This document shows, in pieces, positions 8,158 to 17,295 of a stretch of DNA of 64,000 nucleotides. The translations under genes were made by a program, and so were the position numbers. The stretch lies in contig NZ_JBGCUE010000002.1 in assembly GCF_041102575.1 (NCBI RefSeq), forward strand, positions 1-64,000, written 5' to 3'. Position 1 is the first letter of the stretch, and every line of letters begins with the position of its first letter. The stretch is from Tenuifilum sp. 4138str (GTDB lineage: Bacteria > Bacteroidota > Bacteroidia > Bacteroidales > Tenuifilaceae). The notes beneath the pieces are model-generated. The model made no database searches. It was not told where the DNA came from and saw nothing but the letters and a program-made list of their open reading frames with translations.

Positions 8158-9555
8158 CTACTCCTCTACAATATGCCCAATTAATGTGGCAGGGGTGCAA
8201 TCTGTTACCTCTACAAAAACAAACTCTCCAATTTTGTGGTTCTCCTTAGGGAATACAACTACCTTATTCTGGCTGGTTCGGCCAAAAAATTCATCTTTTG
8301 ACTTTTTGGACTCTCCTTCAATAAGCACCTCAAAACGTTTGCCCACATCGTTTTTCTTGCTTTGCTCGGAAAGTTTACCTTGTAGTTCAATGATTTCCAT
8401 TAATCTGCGAGTTTTAACCTCCTCGGGAACATCGTCCTTTAACTGGCGAGCAGCCTTTGTGTTAGGTCTCTCGGAGTACTTGAACATGTATGCAAAGTCA
8501 AAACCCACTTCACGCATAATGCTGAGGGTCATATCGTGATCGACCTCGGTTTCCGTGCAGAAACCAGCTATAATATCGGTTGATATAGAGCAATCGGGGA
8601 TAATGGAGCGTATAGCTTTTATTCTGTCGAGGTAATCCTCCCGGGTGTACTTGCGGTTCATTAGCTGAAGAATGCGGGTAGAGCCAGATTGAACGGGGAG
8701 ATGAATATGGTTGCAAATGTTCTCGTACATGGCCATGGTGTAAAGCACCTCATTGGTTAAATCCTTGGGGTGTGAGGTGGAAAAGCGAACCCTTAACCGT
8801 GGGTCAACCAGGGCAACCATTTCGAGCAAATCGGAAAAGCTTATCTTTTGCTTAACCAAGCCTTTCTGCTCCTCCCAGTGGTAGGAGTTTACATTTTGGC
8901 CAAGGAGAGTAACCTCGCGGTAACCAGCATCAACTAGTTCCTGAACCTCCCTTACAATGGTATGGGGATCGCGGCTTCGCTCTGCTCCACGTGTGTAAGG
9001 TACAACACAGTAGGAACACATGTTGTTGCATCCGCGCATGATTGAAACAAAGGCTGAAACTCCATTTTTATCGAGCCGAACAGGGCTAATATCGGCATAG
9101 GTTTCCTCCCGGGAAAGTAAAACATTGATGCCCTTTTGACCATCCTCGGCAGCACGCAGCAGAACCGGTAGTTCACGGTAAGCATCGGGGCCAACCACCA
9201 AATCAACTACTTTCTTTTCTTCTAAAAGCTGATCCTTTAGCCGTTCGGCCATACAGCCCAATACCCCAACCAACACCGATGGCTTTGACTTCTTTACCTG
9301 CCCGAATAAATCAATTCGTCCAAACACACGTGTTTCAGCATTCTCACGAATGGAGCAGGTGTTTATCAGGATAACATCGGCTTCGTTAATGTTGCTAGTT
9401 ATTGCGTATCCATTGGCTATTAGAATTGATGCCACAACCTCGCTATCGTTCACATTCATCTGGCAGCCATAGGTTTCAATATAAACCTTAGGACGGCTAC
9501 TATCATCGCTCAGCGCACTCTCAAAAATGCTGGCATCTTCGGCATTAAAATCCAT
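8158..9555 (-). CDS. miaB: tRNA-2-methylthio-N6-dimethylallyladenosine synthase
   Basis: A 465-residue radical-SAM methylthiotransferase acting on i6A37 in tRNAs. The N-terminal domain supplies cysteines C31 ([11 protein letters not shown]), C67 (NTCSIREN) and C101 (LGCMAERLK) for the auxiliary Fe-S cluster. The radical-SAM motif is C176-x3-C180-x2-C183 ([16 protein letters not shown]). A TRAM-like tail (about 400-465) follows. [10 protein letters not shown] points to MiaB rather than RimO or MtaB. The minus-strand -7 box TACCTTTG (9575-9582) lies about 20 bases upstream of the start, implying a short leader. Confidence 0.95.
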   Translation of the reverse strand: MDFNAEDASIFESALSDDSSRPKVYIETYGCQMNVNDSEVVASILIANGYAITSNINEADVILINTCSIRENAETRVFGRIDLFGQVKKSKPSVLVGVLGCMAERLKDQLLEEKKVVDLVVGPDAYRELPVLLRAAEDGQKGINVLLSREETYADISPVRLDKNGVSAFVSIMRGCNNMCSYCVVPYTRGAERSRDPHTIVREVQELVDAGYREVTLLGQNVNSYHWEEQKGLVKQKISFSDLLEMVALVDPRLRVRFSTSHPKDLTNEVLYTMAMYENICNHIHLPVQSGSTRILQLMNRKYTREDYLDRIKAIRSIIPDCSISTDIIAGFCTETEVDHDMTLSIMREVGFDFAYMFKYSERPNTKAARQLKDDVPEEVKTRRLMEIIELQGKLSEQSKKNDVGKRFEVLIEGESKKSKDEFFGRTSQNKVVVFPKENHKIGEFVFVEVTDCTPATLIGHIVEE

Positions 9556-9574
9556 TGGAAATCTTATTTTTTTG

Positions 9575-9582
9575 CAAAGGTA
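9575..9582 (-). promoter_or_regulatory. -7 element for miaB
   Basis: Minus-strand TACCTTTG is an exact TAnnTTTG. A convincing -33 TTTG is not visible 19-21 bases further up. Predicted leader is about 13 bases. Confidence 0.5.
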
Positions 9583-9645
9583 AGAATTTATGAATATTTT
9601 GCTTTAGGTGTATAAAGTGATACAAATCAATAGAGGCTAAATATT

Positions 9646-9676
9646 TTTGTTAAGCGCAAGTTTGTAGCTAACTTTG
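9646..9676 (+). promoter_or_regulatory. Consensus Bacteroidota promoter for yebC
   Basis: TTTG (9646-9649), 19-base spacer, TAACTTTG (9669-9676). Both boxes and the spacing match the consensus. The start codon is 29 bases downstream. Confidence 0.8.
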
Positions 9677-9705
9677 CACTTTACCTGTGACAAAAATAAA
9701 AAACT

Positions 9706-10452
9706 ATGAGTGGACATAATAAATGGTCAACCATTAAACGCAAGAAAGGGGCTCTTGATGCCAAGCGTTCAAAGGAATTCTCTAGGATAATCAAGGAAAT
9801 ATCCGTTGCTGTAAAGGAGGGAGGGGCTGACCCTGAGGGTAACCCACGATTAAGGCTTGCCATTAACAACGCCAAAGGGGTAAACATGCCCAAGGAGAAT
9901 ATCCTAAGGGCTATTACTAAGGCTGAGAAAGATCCTGAAAACCTTCAGGAACTTACCTTTGAGGGCTATGGTCCGGGAGGCATTGCCATCTTTATTGAGT
10001 GCCTTACCGATAATAACAACCGAACCATTAGCGCAGTCCGTTCAACCCTGACAAAAAAAGGTGGAAACCTTGGAACCAACGGTTCGCTGGCATTCCTTTT
10101 TAGCCGAAAAGGTATCTTTACCATTGCAAAGGATAAAATCAACCTTGATGAGGTGGAACTCGATCTTATTGATGCCGGGGCCCAAAACATCGATGACAAT
10201 GGTGATTTCTATGTGGTTACTACCGAAATGGAAGATTTTGGCAGAATGAATAAAAAGCTTGAGGAACTGAAAATAGAGGTGGAAAATGCCAGCTTGCAAC
10301 GTATTCCTAACGATTTCAAATCGGTTGATAAGGACACTGCCATAAAGTTCCTGAAGTTGGTTGAGGAACTAGAGGATAACGACGACGTTCAGCAGGTTTA
10401 CCATAACCTGGAGCTTACCGATGAGGTGATGGCTGCCATGGATAACGAGTAA
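9706..10452 (+). CDS. YebC/PmpR (TACO1) family protein
   Basis: A 248-residue member of the YebC family, beginning with the hallmark MSGHNKWSTIKRKKGALDAKRSKEFSRIIKEI. Other family blocks are GADPEGNPRLRLAI, NMPKENILRAI and LTFEGYGPGG. Members were first described as transcriptional regulators (PmpR); more recent work links them to relief of ribosome stalling at proline-rich sequences. Full length for the family. It has its own consensus promoter and terminator, so it is monocistronic. The role in this organism is inferred from family only. Confidence 0.93.
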   Translation: MSGHNKWSTIKRKKGALDAKRSKEFSRIIKEISVAVKEGGADPEGNPRLRLAINNAKGVNMPKENILRAITKAEKDPENLQELTFEGYGPGGIAIFIECLTDNNNRTISAVRSTLTKKGGNLGTNGSLAFLFSRKGIFTIAKDKINLDEVELDLIDAGAQNIDDNGDFYVVTTEMEDFGRMNKKLEELKIEVENASLQRIPNDFKSVDKDTAIKFLKLVEELEDNDDVQQVYHNLELTDEVMAAMDNE

Positions 10453-10469
10453 ACACAATAAAACCTTTT

Positions 10470-10497
10470 ACTCCCCAATGCTGGGGAGTTTTTTTAT
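10470..10497 (+). terminator. Terminator of yebC
   Basis: Stem ACTCCCC / GGGGAGT (10470-10476 and 10483-10489) with a 6-base loop followed by a run of seven or more T. Confidence 0.88.
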
Positions 10498-10588
10498 TTT
10501 AGTATACACTGTATCAACGTGGCCAATCAATCATATTACTTTTGTGGGTATGGTATAACATTTGCTCTTACTAATTAAAACATAAAAC

Positions 10589-11107
10589 ATGAAGAATTTT
10601 TCTTTTAATTTACTTCTTTCCATTTTACTATTTGCGTTAGCAGGCTGTGGTAAATACAACGATTTAAATATCCATGGTGTTAAGGAGTATAGATTTAGGG
10701 GGATGAAGGATGGTGTAATATTCCTAAACCTAACGCTCGAAGTTGAAAACCCTAACCGGAAATCAATTGTAATAAAAGATATTCACTTTAAAGCTTGGCT
10801 AAACAATAGGGAACTTGGAAAGTTAAGAAGTAGCCATAAATTGAAAATAGAGGGCAAAAGCCGAAAAGATTATGAAGTCCCATTAGAGATTGTGCTCCGT
10901 ACCCCAGCCGATGCATTTAAACTTATAGGCGAAGGGAAAAACCTGATTAACGTAATAGAGGTTGAAGGCTACATTAAAGGGGGAAATTTCCCTGTTGTAA
11001 AAAAAATTAACATCCCCCGGCAGCCACTAAGCGAACTAGCCAACTCATTCCAAAAGAAATTTGTTATTACAGATACTCTTTCGGTTCAACCTGCTGTAAT
11101 GCCATAG
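10589..11107 (+). CDS. LEA14/WHy-domain-like lipoprotein
   Basis: A 172-residue predicted lipoprotein: signal segment then LAGCGKYND with the acceptor cysteine at 21. The body (GVIFLNLTLEVENPNRKSIVIKD, then a basic strand and KSRKDYEVPLEI) has the pattern of LEA type 2 / WHy domains, an immunoglobulin-like beta sandwich with the conserved ENPN. Homologues are common in Bacteroidota and their function is unknown. A TACTTTTG box at 10537-10544 is a likely -7 element, about 45 bases upstream. A SPOR-like gene follows 39 bases after the stop, so the two may form a small envelope unit. Confidence 0.75.
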   Translation: MKNFSFNLLLSILLFALAGCGKYNDLNIHGVKEYRFRGMKDGVIFLNLTLEVENPNRKSIVIKDIHFKAWLNNRELGKLRSSHKLKIEGKSRKDYEVPLEIVLRTPADAFKLIGEGKNLINVIEVEGYIKGGNFPVVKKINIPRQPLSELANSFQKKFVITDTLSVQPAVMP

Positions 11108-11146
11108 ATAAATTTTTGCTATTTTTGCAAAGAAATTATACTCTTT

Positions 11147-11608
11147 ATGAGGAAAATTTTCCTACTTCTAGTGTTTCTCGGTTTAAGTTTTGGCATTTTT
11201 GCCCAAAACACAAACGGTACCACGCCCATACCAATAGTTAATGAGCTTCAAGCACAAAAGGCTGGAGAAGGTACAGTAACTATCAGGCAGAGCGAATCAA
11301 TTACTCAAATCCATAACATTCGCTACTTGCATAATGCCAAATCGCCGGGGATGGAAGGATACAGGATCCGAATATTCTTTGAACTGGGACAGTTTGCCCG
11401 GAAAAATTCCGAAGATATCATGCAGGCCTTCATGGAAAAATATCCCGGAGTGCCTGTGTACCAGAATTACCAAAACCCATACTGGAAGGTATCAGTGGGC
11501 GATTACCGCTCGCGCGAAGAGGCTATCAAGTTTTACAACCAGATTATAAAGGATTACCCCAAAGCTTTCATTATTCCTGAACATATAAATTTTCCACCTC
11601 TAAATTAG
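11147..11608 (+). CDS. SPOR-like exported protein
   Basis: A 153-residue protein with a cleavable signal peptide (residues 1-19, ending FGIFAQ). Residues about 70-150 (GYRIRIFFELGQFARKNSE, then PYWKVSVGDYRSREEAIKF) follow the SPOR pattern: a strand with IR/FF, a helix, then WKV.VG.Y.....A. SPOR domains bind peptidoglycan, often at glycan stripped of stem peptides, so a periplasmic wall-binding role is likely. TATTTTTG at 11120-11127 is a possible -7 box. The stop lies 1 base before the transketolase start, suggesting shared transcription. Confidence 0.75.
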   Translation: MRKIFLLLVFLGLSFGIFAQNTNGTTPIPIVNELQAQKAGEGTVTIRQSESITQIHNIRYLHNAKSPGMEGYRIRIFFELGQFARKNSEDIMQAFMEKYPGVPVYQNYQNPYWKVSVGDYRSREEAIKFYNQIIKDYPKAFIIPEHINFPPLN

Positions 11609-11609
11609 T

Positions 11610-12458
11610 ATGGCAACACCAGCAATCCGGCAACTGCAAAAGACTTCGCTAAAGATCCGCCAGGATGTAATTCGAAGCCTGACGGCCGCCGGATCGGGAC
11701 ACCTGGGAGGCTCACTTGGTCTTGCCGATGTTTTCACCGTTCTATACTTTAACACCCTAAACCATTTCCCTAAAGAACCAAACCACCCTAACCGCGATAG
11801 GCTAATCCTTTCCATTGGTCATGTTGCGCCAGTTTTGTACGCAACGCTTGCTAATGCAGGATACTTCCCGCATGAGGAACTGCTTACCTTACGCAAGCTA
11901 GGTTCACGGCTGCAAGGCCATCCGGGACGCGATCACGGTTTACCCGGAATTGAACTCTCAGCCGGTTCGTTAGGTCAGGGGTTATCGGTTGCTGTTGGTA
12001 TGGCGCTCAGCGCTAAAATTGATAATTCCCAATGGCAAGTGTACTCTGTGCATGGCGATGGCGAACTACAGGAAGGATCCATTTGGGAGGCTGCCATGAG
12101 CGCCGCTCACTACAAACTCGATAACCTGACTGCCATTGTTGATCGAAATTTCTGTCAGATTGATGGCTACACCCATAAAGTAATGGAACTTGAGCCCCTT
12201 AAACTTAAATGGGAGGCATTTGGGTGGCACGTATTTGAATGCAATGGCAATAGTATTGATGAGCTAATTGATGTTTTTGGTAAAACCCGCAACATCACTG
12301 GCAAACCTAAAGTGATTATTGCTAAAACCCAAATGGGCTTTGGTGTTAATTCCATTCAAGGCGATTACCGTTGGCACGGTAAAGCCCCAACCCCGCAGGA
12401 TGCAGAGAAATTTTTGGAAGAATTAGAAAAATATTACCACGAGCTAATCCATGGGTGA
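11610..12458 (+). CDS. Transketolase, N-terminal (TPP-binding) subunit
   Basis: A 282-residue half transketolase. It contains GHLGGSLGLADV, the substrate-binding GSRLQGHPGRD, and the thiamine diphosphate/metal motif GDGELQEGSIWEAA. Together with the next gene it makes up the complete enzyme of the non-oxidative pentose phosphate pathway. The two reading frames overlap by 8 bases (12451-12458), which suggests translational coupling of the two subunits. Split transketolases of this sort are known in archaea and many anaerobes, so this is not a broken gene. Confidence 0.92.
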   Translation: MATPAIRQLQKTSLKIRQDVIRSLTAAGSGHLGGSLGLADVFTVLYFNTLNHFPKEPNHPNRDRLILSIGHVAPVLYATLANAGYFPHEELLTLRKLGSRLQGHPGRDHGLPGIELSAGSLGQGLSVAVGMALSAKIDNSQWQVYSVHGDGELQEGSIWEAAMSAAHYKLDNLTAIVDRNFCQIDGYTHKVMELEPLKLKWEAFGWHVFECNGNSIDELIDVFGKTRNITGKPKVIIAKTQMGFGVNSIQGDYRWHGKAPTPQDAEKFLEELEKYYHELIHG

Positions 12459-13413
12459 GTATATAAATAAAGGTGATAAAGCTACCCGCCTGGGATTTGG
12501 TGAAGGAGTTGCCGAAGCCGGTGAGGAATACCCCAACCTGGTTGTGCTTGGGGCCGATATCACCTCCTCGGTTGGATTGAATCTTTTTGCCGAACGGTAC
12601 CCGAAGAGGTTCTTCTCCTTTGGTATTGCTGAACAAAATATAGCCGCTGTTGCGGCTGGTTTAGCATTAACCAATAAGATTCCTGTCTTTTCTACATACG
12701 GTGTTTTTGCAGCATTCCGTGCTGCCGATCAAGTTAGAATTTCAATTTGCTACAATAACGTTAAAGTAATAATTGGTGGCGCCCATGCGGGTATCTCAGT
12801 TGGCCCCGATGGTGCAACACACCAAGCCCTTGAGGATATTGCAGTTATCCGTTCGCTCCCAAATATCACACTAATTTCACCAGCCGATGCCAACCAGGCA
12901 AAGGCTGCCACCCTCGCCGCCATCAGGCAGGTTGAAGGGCCGGTTTACATCCGTTTCGGACGCGAACCAGTGCCCAATTTTACCGAGCCCAATCAGGTGT
13001 TTGAAGTTGGTAAGGGACAAGTCCTAAAAGCAGGAACCGATGTTGCAATTGTAGCCACCGGTCACATGGTGTGGGAGGCGCTTGAGGCATCAAAGCATCT
13101 TGCCAAGCAGGGAGTTAATGCCATGGTGGTAAACATTCATACCATCAAACCTATTGATAAGCAGCTACTGGTTGATGTTGCTAAAGCAACAAAGCATGTT
13201 GTAACAGTTGAGGAGCATCAGGTTCATGGAGGACTTGGCAGCGCAGTGGCTGAAGTACTTTCGCAGGAATACCCTGTCCCCATGAAGATTATTGGCATGC
13301 CCGATTGTTTTGGCGAATCGGGAACACCAGCTGAGTTGTTGCAGAAGTACGGTCTAAATGCCAATTCAATTGCCCAGCATGTTTTTCAGTTTGTAAATCG
13401 ATTTAAACAATAA
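12451..13413 (+). CDS. Transketolase, C-terminal (pyrimidine-binding) subunit
   Basis: A 320-residue partner of the preceding subunit. The pyrimidine-binding domain (about 1-180) includes FAERYPKRFFSFGIAEQN with the catalytic glutamate in GIAEQN. The C-terminal transketolase domain (about 190-320) has VTVEEHQVHGGLGSAVAE. The start codon lies inside the end of the N-subunit gene. The pair ends at a clear terminator before the purF-type gene. Confidence 0.92.
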   Translation: MGEYINKGDKATRLGFGEGVAEAGEEYPNLVVLGADITSSVGLNLFAERYPKRFFSFGIAEQNIAAVAAGLALTNKIPVFSTYGVFAAFRAADQVRISICYNNVKVIIGGAHAGISVGPDGATHQALEDIAVIRSLPNITLISPADANQAKAATLAAIRQVEGPVYIRFGREPVPNFTEPNQVFEVGKGQVLKAGTDVAIVATGHMVWEALEASKHLAKQGVNAMVVNIHTIKPIDKQLLVDVAKATKHVVTVEEHQVHGGLGSAVAEVLSQEYPVPMKIIGMPDCFGESGTPAELLQKYGLNANSIAQHVFQFVNRFKQ

Positions 13414-13420
13414 AACTTCA

Positions 13421-13443
13421 GGTAGATTTTATCTACCTTTTTT
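13421..13443 (+). terminator. Terminator after split transketolase
   Basis: Stem GGTAGAT / ATCTACC (13421-13427 and 13431-13437) with a 3-base loop and a following run of T. Confidence 0.82.
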
Positions 13444-13464
13444 AATTGAATAATTTAGGAAGAT

Positions 13465-15363
13465 ATGAGCGAGCAGATTAAACACGAATGCGGGATTGCA
13501 CTGATTAGGTTGCTTAAACCATTGGAGTACTACCAGCTTAAGTATGGTACCTGGCGATACGGACTTCACAAGCTTTACCTGCTTATGGAAAAGCAACATA
13601 ACCGTGGGCAGGACGGCGCAGGGTTAACCACCATCAAGTTTGACCTTGCCCCGGGCAAAAAGTATATCGATAGGGAACGCTCAAACTCTTCAACTCCCAT
13701 CAAGGATATTTTTGATGCTGTTAACAAAGGGATCAATAAGTACTCATCCAAACCCGAATTACTAAACGATCCGGTTTTTGCCAAGGAAAATATTCCGTTT
13801 GCCGGGGAGCTATTCCTGGGACACCTGCGCTACGGAACCTTTGGCAATAATGCCATCGACTATGTTCATCCGGTAATGCGCGACAACAACTGGAAGTCGC
13901 GTACGCTTGTCCTAGCTGGTAACTTCAACATGACAAACGTGGATGAGCTTTTCAAAAAGCTCGTCGATTTAGGCCAGCATCCCCGCGACTACTCCGATAC
14001 GGTTACCGTACTTGAAAAAATTGGACATTTCCTCGACGAGGAAAACCAGCAGCTTTTCCGGCAGTACAAAAACGATGGTCATCCCAACATTGAGATAAGC
14101 AAGCTAATTGCAGAAAACATAAATGTTGCAAAAATCCTTCAGGCATCCACTAAAGATTTTGACGGTGGTTATGCTATGGCTGGCCTTATAGGCCATGGCG
14201 ATGCGTTTGTGGTTCGTGACCCATGGGGAATTCGTCCGGCTTTCTACTATGCCAACGATGAGATAGCTGTTGTTGCATCGGAACGCCCGGTTATTCAAAC
14301 TGTGCTTAACATTTCAACCGACGATGTAAAAGAAATTAAGCCCGGTTACGCACTTATAATTAAGCGCAATGGTACAATACTACACGAGGAAATAAGAATA
14401 CCCCAAACCCGAAAATCATGCTCGTTTGAACGGATCTACTTCTCACGGGGAACCGATAAGGACATTTACCAGGAACGCAAACGGTTAGGCGAATTTTTAA
14501 CCCCTGCCATCCTTAAAGCCATTAACTACGACCATGAGAATACTGTTTTTTCCTATATCCCCAATACTGCCGAAACGGCTTTCCTTGGGATGGTAAAGGG
14601 CGTAGAAGACTATATAAAGAACGAAAAGAAACGCAGAATTCTGGAAAAAGGGGCTAACCTCTCTGAAAAAGATATCGATGAAATAATATCTACTCGCCTA
14701 AGGGTAGAAAAAATTGCTGTAAAAGACGTGAAGCTACGCACCTTTATTGCGCAGGATAAAGGGCGCGAAGATCTGGTTGGTCACGTTTACGATATTACCT
14801 ATGGAACTCTTCGTCCCGGAGTTGATAACTTAGTGGTAATTGACGATTCAATTGTTCGAGGGACAACCCTTCGGGAAAGCATTCTCCGAATACTTGATAG
14901 GCTTAACCCTGCCCGCATAATTGTTGTATCATCGTCGCCACAAATCCGCTACCCCGATTGCTACGGAATTGACATGGCTAAGCTTAGCGATTTTGTGGCC
15001 TTCCGTGCAGCTATTGAACTGCTTAAGGAAACCGGTCAAGAGGGCGTTATTAATAGCGTTTACCGCAAGTGCAAGGAGCAACAGAATCTGCCCAAGGAGC
15101 AAATAATTAACTATGTAAAGGAGATCTACCGCCCGTTTACCGATGAGCAGATTTCGCAAAAAATTGCTCAGCTTCTTACCCCAAAGGATGTAAAGGCAGA
15201 AGTAAAGATAGTTTACCAATCCATTGAAAATCTTCACAAGGCTTGTCCTAACGACCAAGGCGACTGGTACTTTACCGGCGACTACCCCACCCCTGGTGGT
15301 AACCGAGTGGTAAACAATTCGTTTATCAACTTTATTGAGGGCCGAAATCAGAGGGCGTATTGA
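13465..15363 (+). CDS. Amidophosphoribosyltransferase-like (PurF family)
   Basis: A 632-residue class II glutamine amidotransferase fused to a phosphoribosyltransferase. The nucleophilic cysteine would be C9 in HECGIALI, exposed after N-terminal processing. GHLRYGTFG and GGYAMAGLIGHGDAFVVRDP belong to the glutaminase domain, and the PRPP loop VVIDDSIVRGTT lies at about 457-468. It is over 100 residues longer than the E. coli enzyme, with extra sequence in the glutaminase half and at the C-terminus. This long form is known in Bacteroidota; because such genomes often also carry a shorter PurF, I leave the symbol empty. It converges with the glycine-lipid operon. Confidence 0.85.
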   Translation: MSEQIKHECGIALIRLLKPLEYYQLKYGTWRYGLHKLYLLMEKQHNRGQDGAGLTTIKFDLAPGKKYIDRERSNSSTPIKDIFDAVNKGINKYSSKPELLNDPVFAKENIPFAGELFLGHLRYGTFGNNAIDYVHPVMRDNNWKSRTLVLAGNFNMTNVDELFKKLVDLGQHPRDYSDTVTVLEKIGHFLDEENQQLFRQYKNDGHPNIEISKLIAENINVAKILQASTKDFDGGYAMAGLIGHGDAFVVRDPWGIRPAFYYANDEIAVVASERPVIQTVLNISTDDVKEIKPGYALIIKRNGTILHEEIRIPQTRKSCSFERIYFSRGTDKDIYQERKRLGEFLTPAILKAINYDHENTVFSYIPNTAETAFLGMVKGVEDYIKNEKKRRILEKGANLSEKDIDEIISTRLRVEKIAVKDVKLRTFIAQDKGREDLVGHVYDITYGTLRPGVDNLVVIDDSIVRGTTLRESILRILDRLNPARIIVVSSSPQIRYPDCYGIDMAKLSDFVAFRAAIELLKETGQEGVINSVYRKCKEQQNLPKEQIINYVKEIYRPFTDEQISQKIAQLLTPKDVKAEVKIVYQSIENLHKACPNDQGDWYFTGDYPTPGGNRVVNNSFINFIEGRNQRAY

Positions 15364-15416
15364 CAAGGATAAAGGATAAAGAAAAAGGATAAATAGTAGA
15401 GGTTTAACTTTCAGGG

Positions 15417-16385
15417 TTATTTTGAATCCTTCCCCCACCTTAAACCCAAGTGGTACTTATCCTTTAACTTCTTTATAAAGGTTGATATATGCCGCTCAAC
15501 CTTATGCTGGTAAATATCAGGAATGGTTATGAGAATGGCAGTTTCCTCAACATCGCCAAAGTAAGGATTAATAACCGTACCAAACACTTTCATGGATGGG
15601 CTTAGGTTCATGTAAGAGTTGATAAGGGGTGGAATGCGCTCACCAAACTCGCGTATTTTTTTGGACAGAATCTTGTAGTCTTCTTCATAATTCTTACCAG
15701 TAAATACCTGGGCCATAGCCTGCCTGTCGATGTTTACCTCAATTGGATGAATTGGAGTTACCAGGTTCTCGGTATCCTTGAAATATTTTTCAAAAAAGTA
15801 GAGCAACATATTACGGGCTTCAACTTTGTAAGTACGATACATGGTAACCTTGCCGAAGAAATACTTAATATGTGGGTTCAGCACAATGAGCGCTCCCAGG
15901 CCATCCCAGAGGTTATCGAGCGCATATAATCCCTTTCCGCTTCGGGAAAGTGATTGGTACTTTGGCTGAACAAATGAGCGTCCCAGCTCTATCATCTGGG
16001 GCATGTACTCATTAATAAACTTATCGGAAAAGTTAAACAAATGCTTAGTCGATAGGTTTATCTCCTCACCCTTGCTTGGGTCAACGCTGTGAAAACGATA
16101 CCCACCAAGTATCTCCTTTTCGTGTGGATCCCACACTATAAGCTGTTTGTAGCAATTCACACAGGTATCGTACTCATCAATATCAACCTCCTCTCCAGTG
16201 CCTCCCCCAGCCGACCTGAAAGTAAGTTCCCTAAGCCGACCAACCTCACGCATCAGGTTGGGTGCGTTATGGGCTGTAAATATGTAAAGCTCGTTGTTTG
16301 CGTTATTGGTATGCCTAACAAGTTTATCGGGGGTAAGCTCATTAAGGAGTAGTTCCCTGTCAACCGGTTCAATTATTTGCTTCAT
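15417..16385 (-). CDS. glsB: GlsB-like N-acyltransferase (glycine lipid synthesis)
   Basis: A 322-residue GNAT-fold acyltransferase of the OlsB/hemolysin type. Segments such as LRELTFRSAGGGTGEEVDIDEYD, a YDTCVNCYKQLIVWD strand and MIELGRSFVQPKYQS fit this family. In Bacteroides thetaiotaomicron GlsB N-acylates glycine with a 3-hydroxy fatty acid, the first step to glycine and glycylserine lipids. The call rests on family resemblance and on the gene pair: it starts 5 bases after the stop of the PlsC-type gene upstream, the same arrangement as glsA/glsB. An ornithine lipid product is the main alternative. Confidence 0.8.
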   Translation of the reverse strand: MKQIIEPVDRELLLNELTPDKLVRHTNNANNELYIFTAHNAPNLMREVGRLRELTFRSAGGGTGEEVDIDEYDTCVNCYKQLIVWDPHEKEILGGYRFHSVDPSKGEEINLSTKHLFNFSDKFINEYMPQMIELGRSFVQPKYQSLSRSGKGLYALDNLWDGLGALIVLNPHIKYFFGKVTMYRTYKVEARNMLLYFFEKYFKDTENLVTPIHPIEVNIDRQAMAQVFTGKNYEEDYKILSKKIREFGERIPPLINSYMNLSPSMKVFGTVINPYFGDVEETAILITIPDIYQHKVERHISTFIKKLKDKYHLGLRWGKDSK

Positions 16386-16390
16386 GGCGG

Positions 16391-17221
16391 TTAGTGGTTA
16401 TTAGAGTTTTGTTTTCCTAATTCATACACTATTGCTTTCACCCATTTTGCCCATTCTGCTGGTGATTTTGAACTATCGAAAGTAGTGTATGGAATTGGCT
16501 CCCCAATTATTACAGTAATGCTTTTGCCTTTTTGCTTAAACATCTCATTAACGAGGTAAAGCATCTCAATGTTTGCTTTTATTCCCAAAAAAGTTCTCAA
16601 CTTTGCTAAATTGTAAAAGAAGTTGGAGTTCCTGCCGCTAAAGAATACTGGTACAATGTCGCGCTTATGCTGAATTGCTTTAACAATAAAGCTTTTTTTC
16701 CACTCCAAATCCTCAATTCGGCCATGCTGCTTGCGTGAGCAAAGGCCTGCCGGAAAGTACAGCACCTGTGCATCAGAAGCAAAAGTAGCATCCATTAGCT
16801 TTACATTTTGGGAACTTTGTGCACCATGCTTGTTAATGGGAATGAATATGTTATGTAATTGAGTGATATGCATTAGCAAATCGTTCACAGGAAATTTTAC
16901 CTCAGGATATCGTTTACCTAACAGGTGAATCAGAATCATTCCGTCCAAACCGCCTAGCGGATGGTTCGAGGCAAACAGGTACCTACCATCGGGCTTAAGA
17001 TTCTCTATTCCTTTTACCGAATAGGTAACCTGCATAACTTTAAGCGCTTCCTCAATAAAATCAACCCCTTGCTTATGCCCGTGCTTTTGAAGCACCTCAT
17101 TAATCTCGTCCTGATGTATGATTCGCTTTAGGTATCGAACAATAAAACGAGGCAATGCCCTTTGAAGCCGTGGACTTTTTGAGGCAATTACTTTATCGAT
17201 ATCGATTAGGTTTTGCTGCAC
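16391..17221 (-). CDS. glsA: GlsA-like O-acyltransferase (PlsC family)
   Basis: A 276-residue lysophospholipid-type acyltransferase predicted to add the second acyl chain to the N-acylated glycine. The catalytic block reads ASNHPLGGLDGMI (about residues 89-101), giving H-x5-D rather than the classic H-x4-D. A second block, FPAGLCSRKQHG, corresponds to the substrate-binding FPEG/FPAG motif. The frame has no ATG near its beginning, so GTG at 17221 is the likely start. It is transcribed just ahead of the GNAT gene as a two-gene operon. Confidence 0.8.
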   Translation of the reverse strand: MQQNLIDIDKVIASKSPRLQRALPRFIVRYLKRIIHQDEINEVLQKHGHKQGVDFIEEALKVMQVTYSVKGIENLKPDGRYLFASNHPLGGLDGMILIHLLGKRYPEVKFPVNDLLMHITQLHNIFIPINKHGAQSSQNVKLMDATFASDAQVLYFPAGLCSRKQHGRIEDLEWKKSFIVKAIQHKRDIVPVFFSGRNSNFFYNLAKLRTFLGIKANIEMLYLVNEMFKQKGKSITVIIGEPIPYTTFDSSKSPAEWAKWVKAIVYELGKQNSNNH

Positions 17222-17295
17222 TTCGTAATAAATTTAAGTGCAAATATAATAAAACCCAAGGATGATTATTCTTACATTCTTACTGATACTTCAAT

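Noticed and set aside
12451..12458. Transketolase in two overlapping frames as a possible frameshift
   Set aside because: The second frame has its own ATG and both halves are complete domains; split transketolases are well known.
15364..15416. Three copies of AAGGATAAA between purF-type and glsB genes
   Set aside because: Too short and simple to distinguish from A-rich intergenic sequence.
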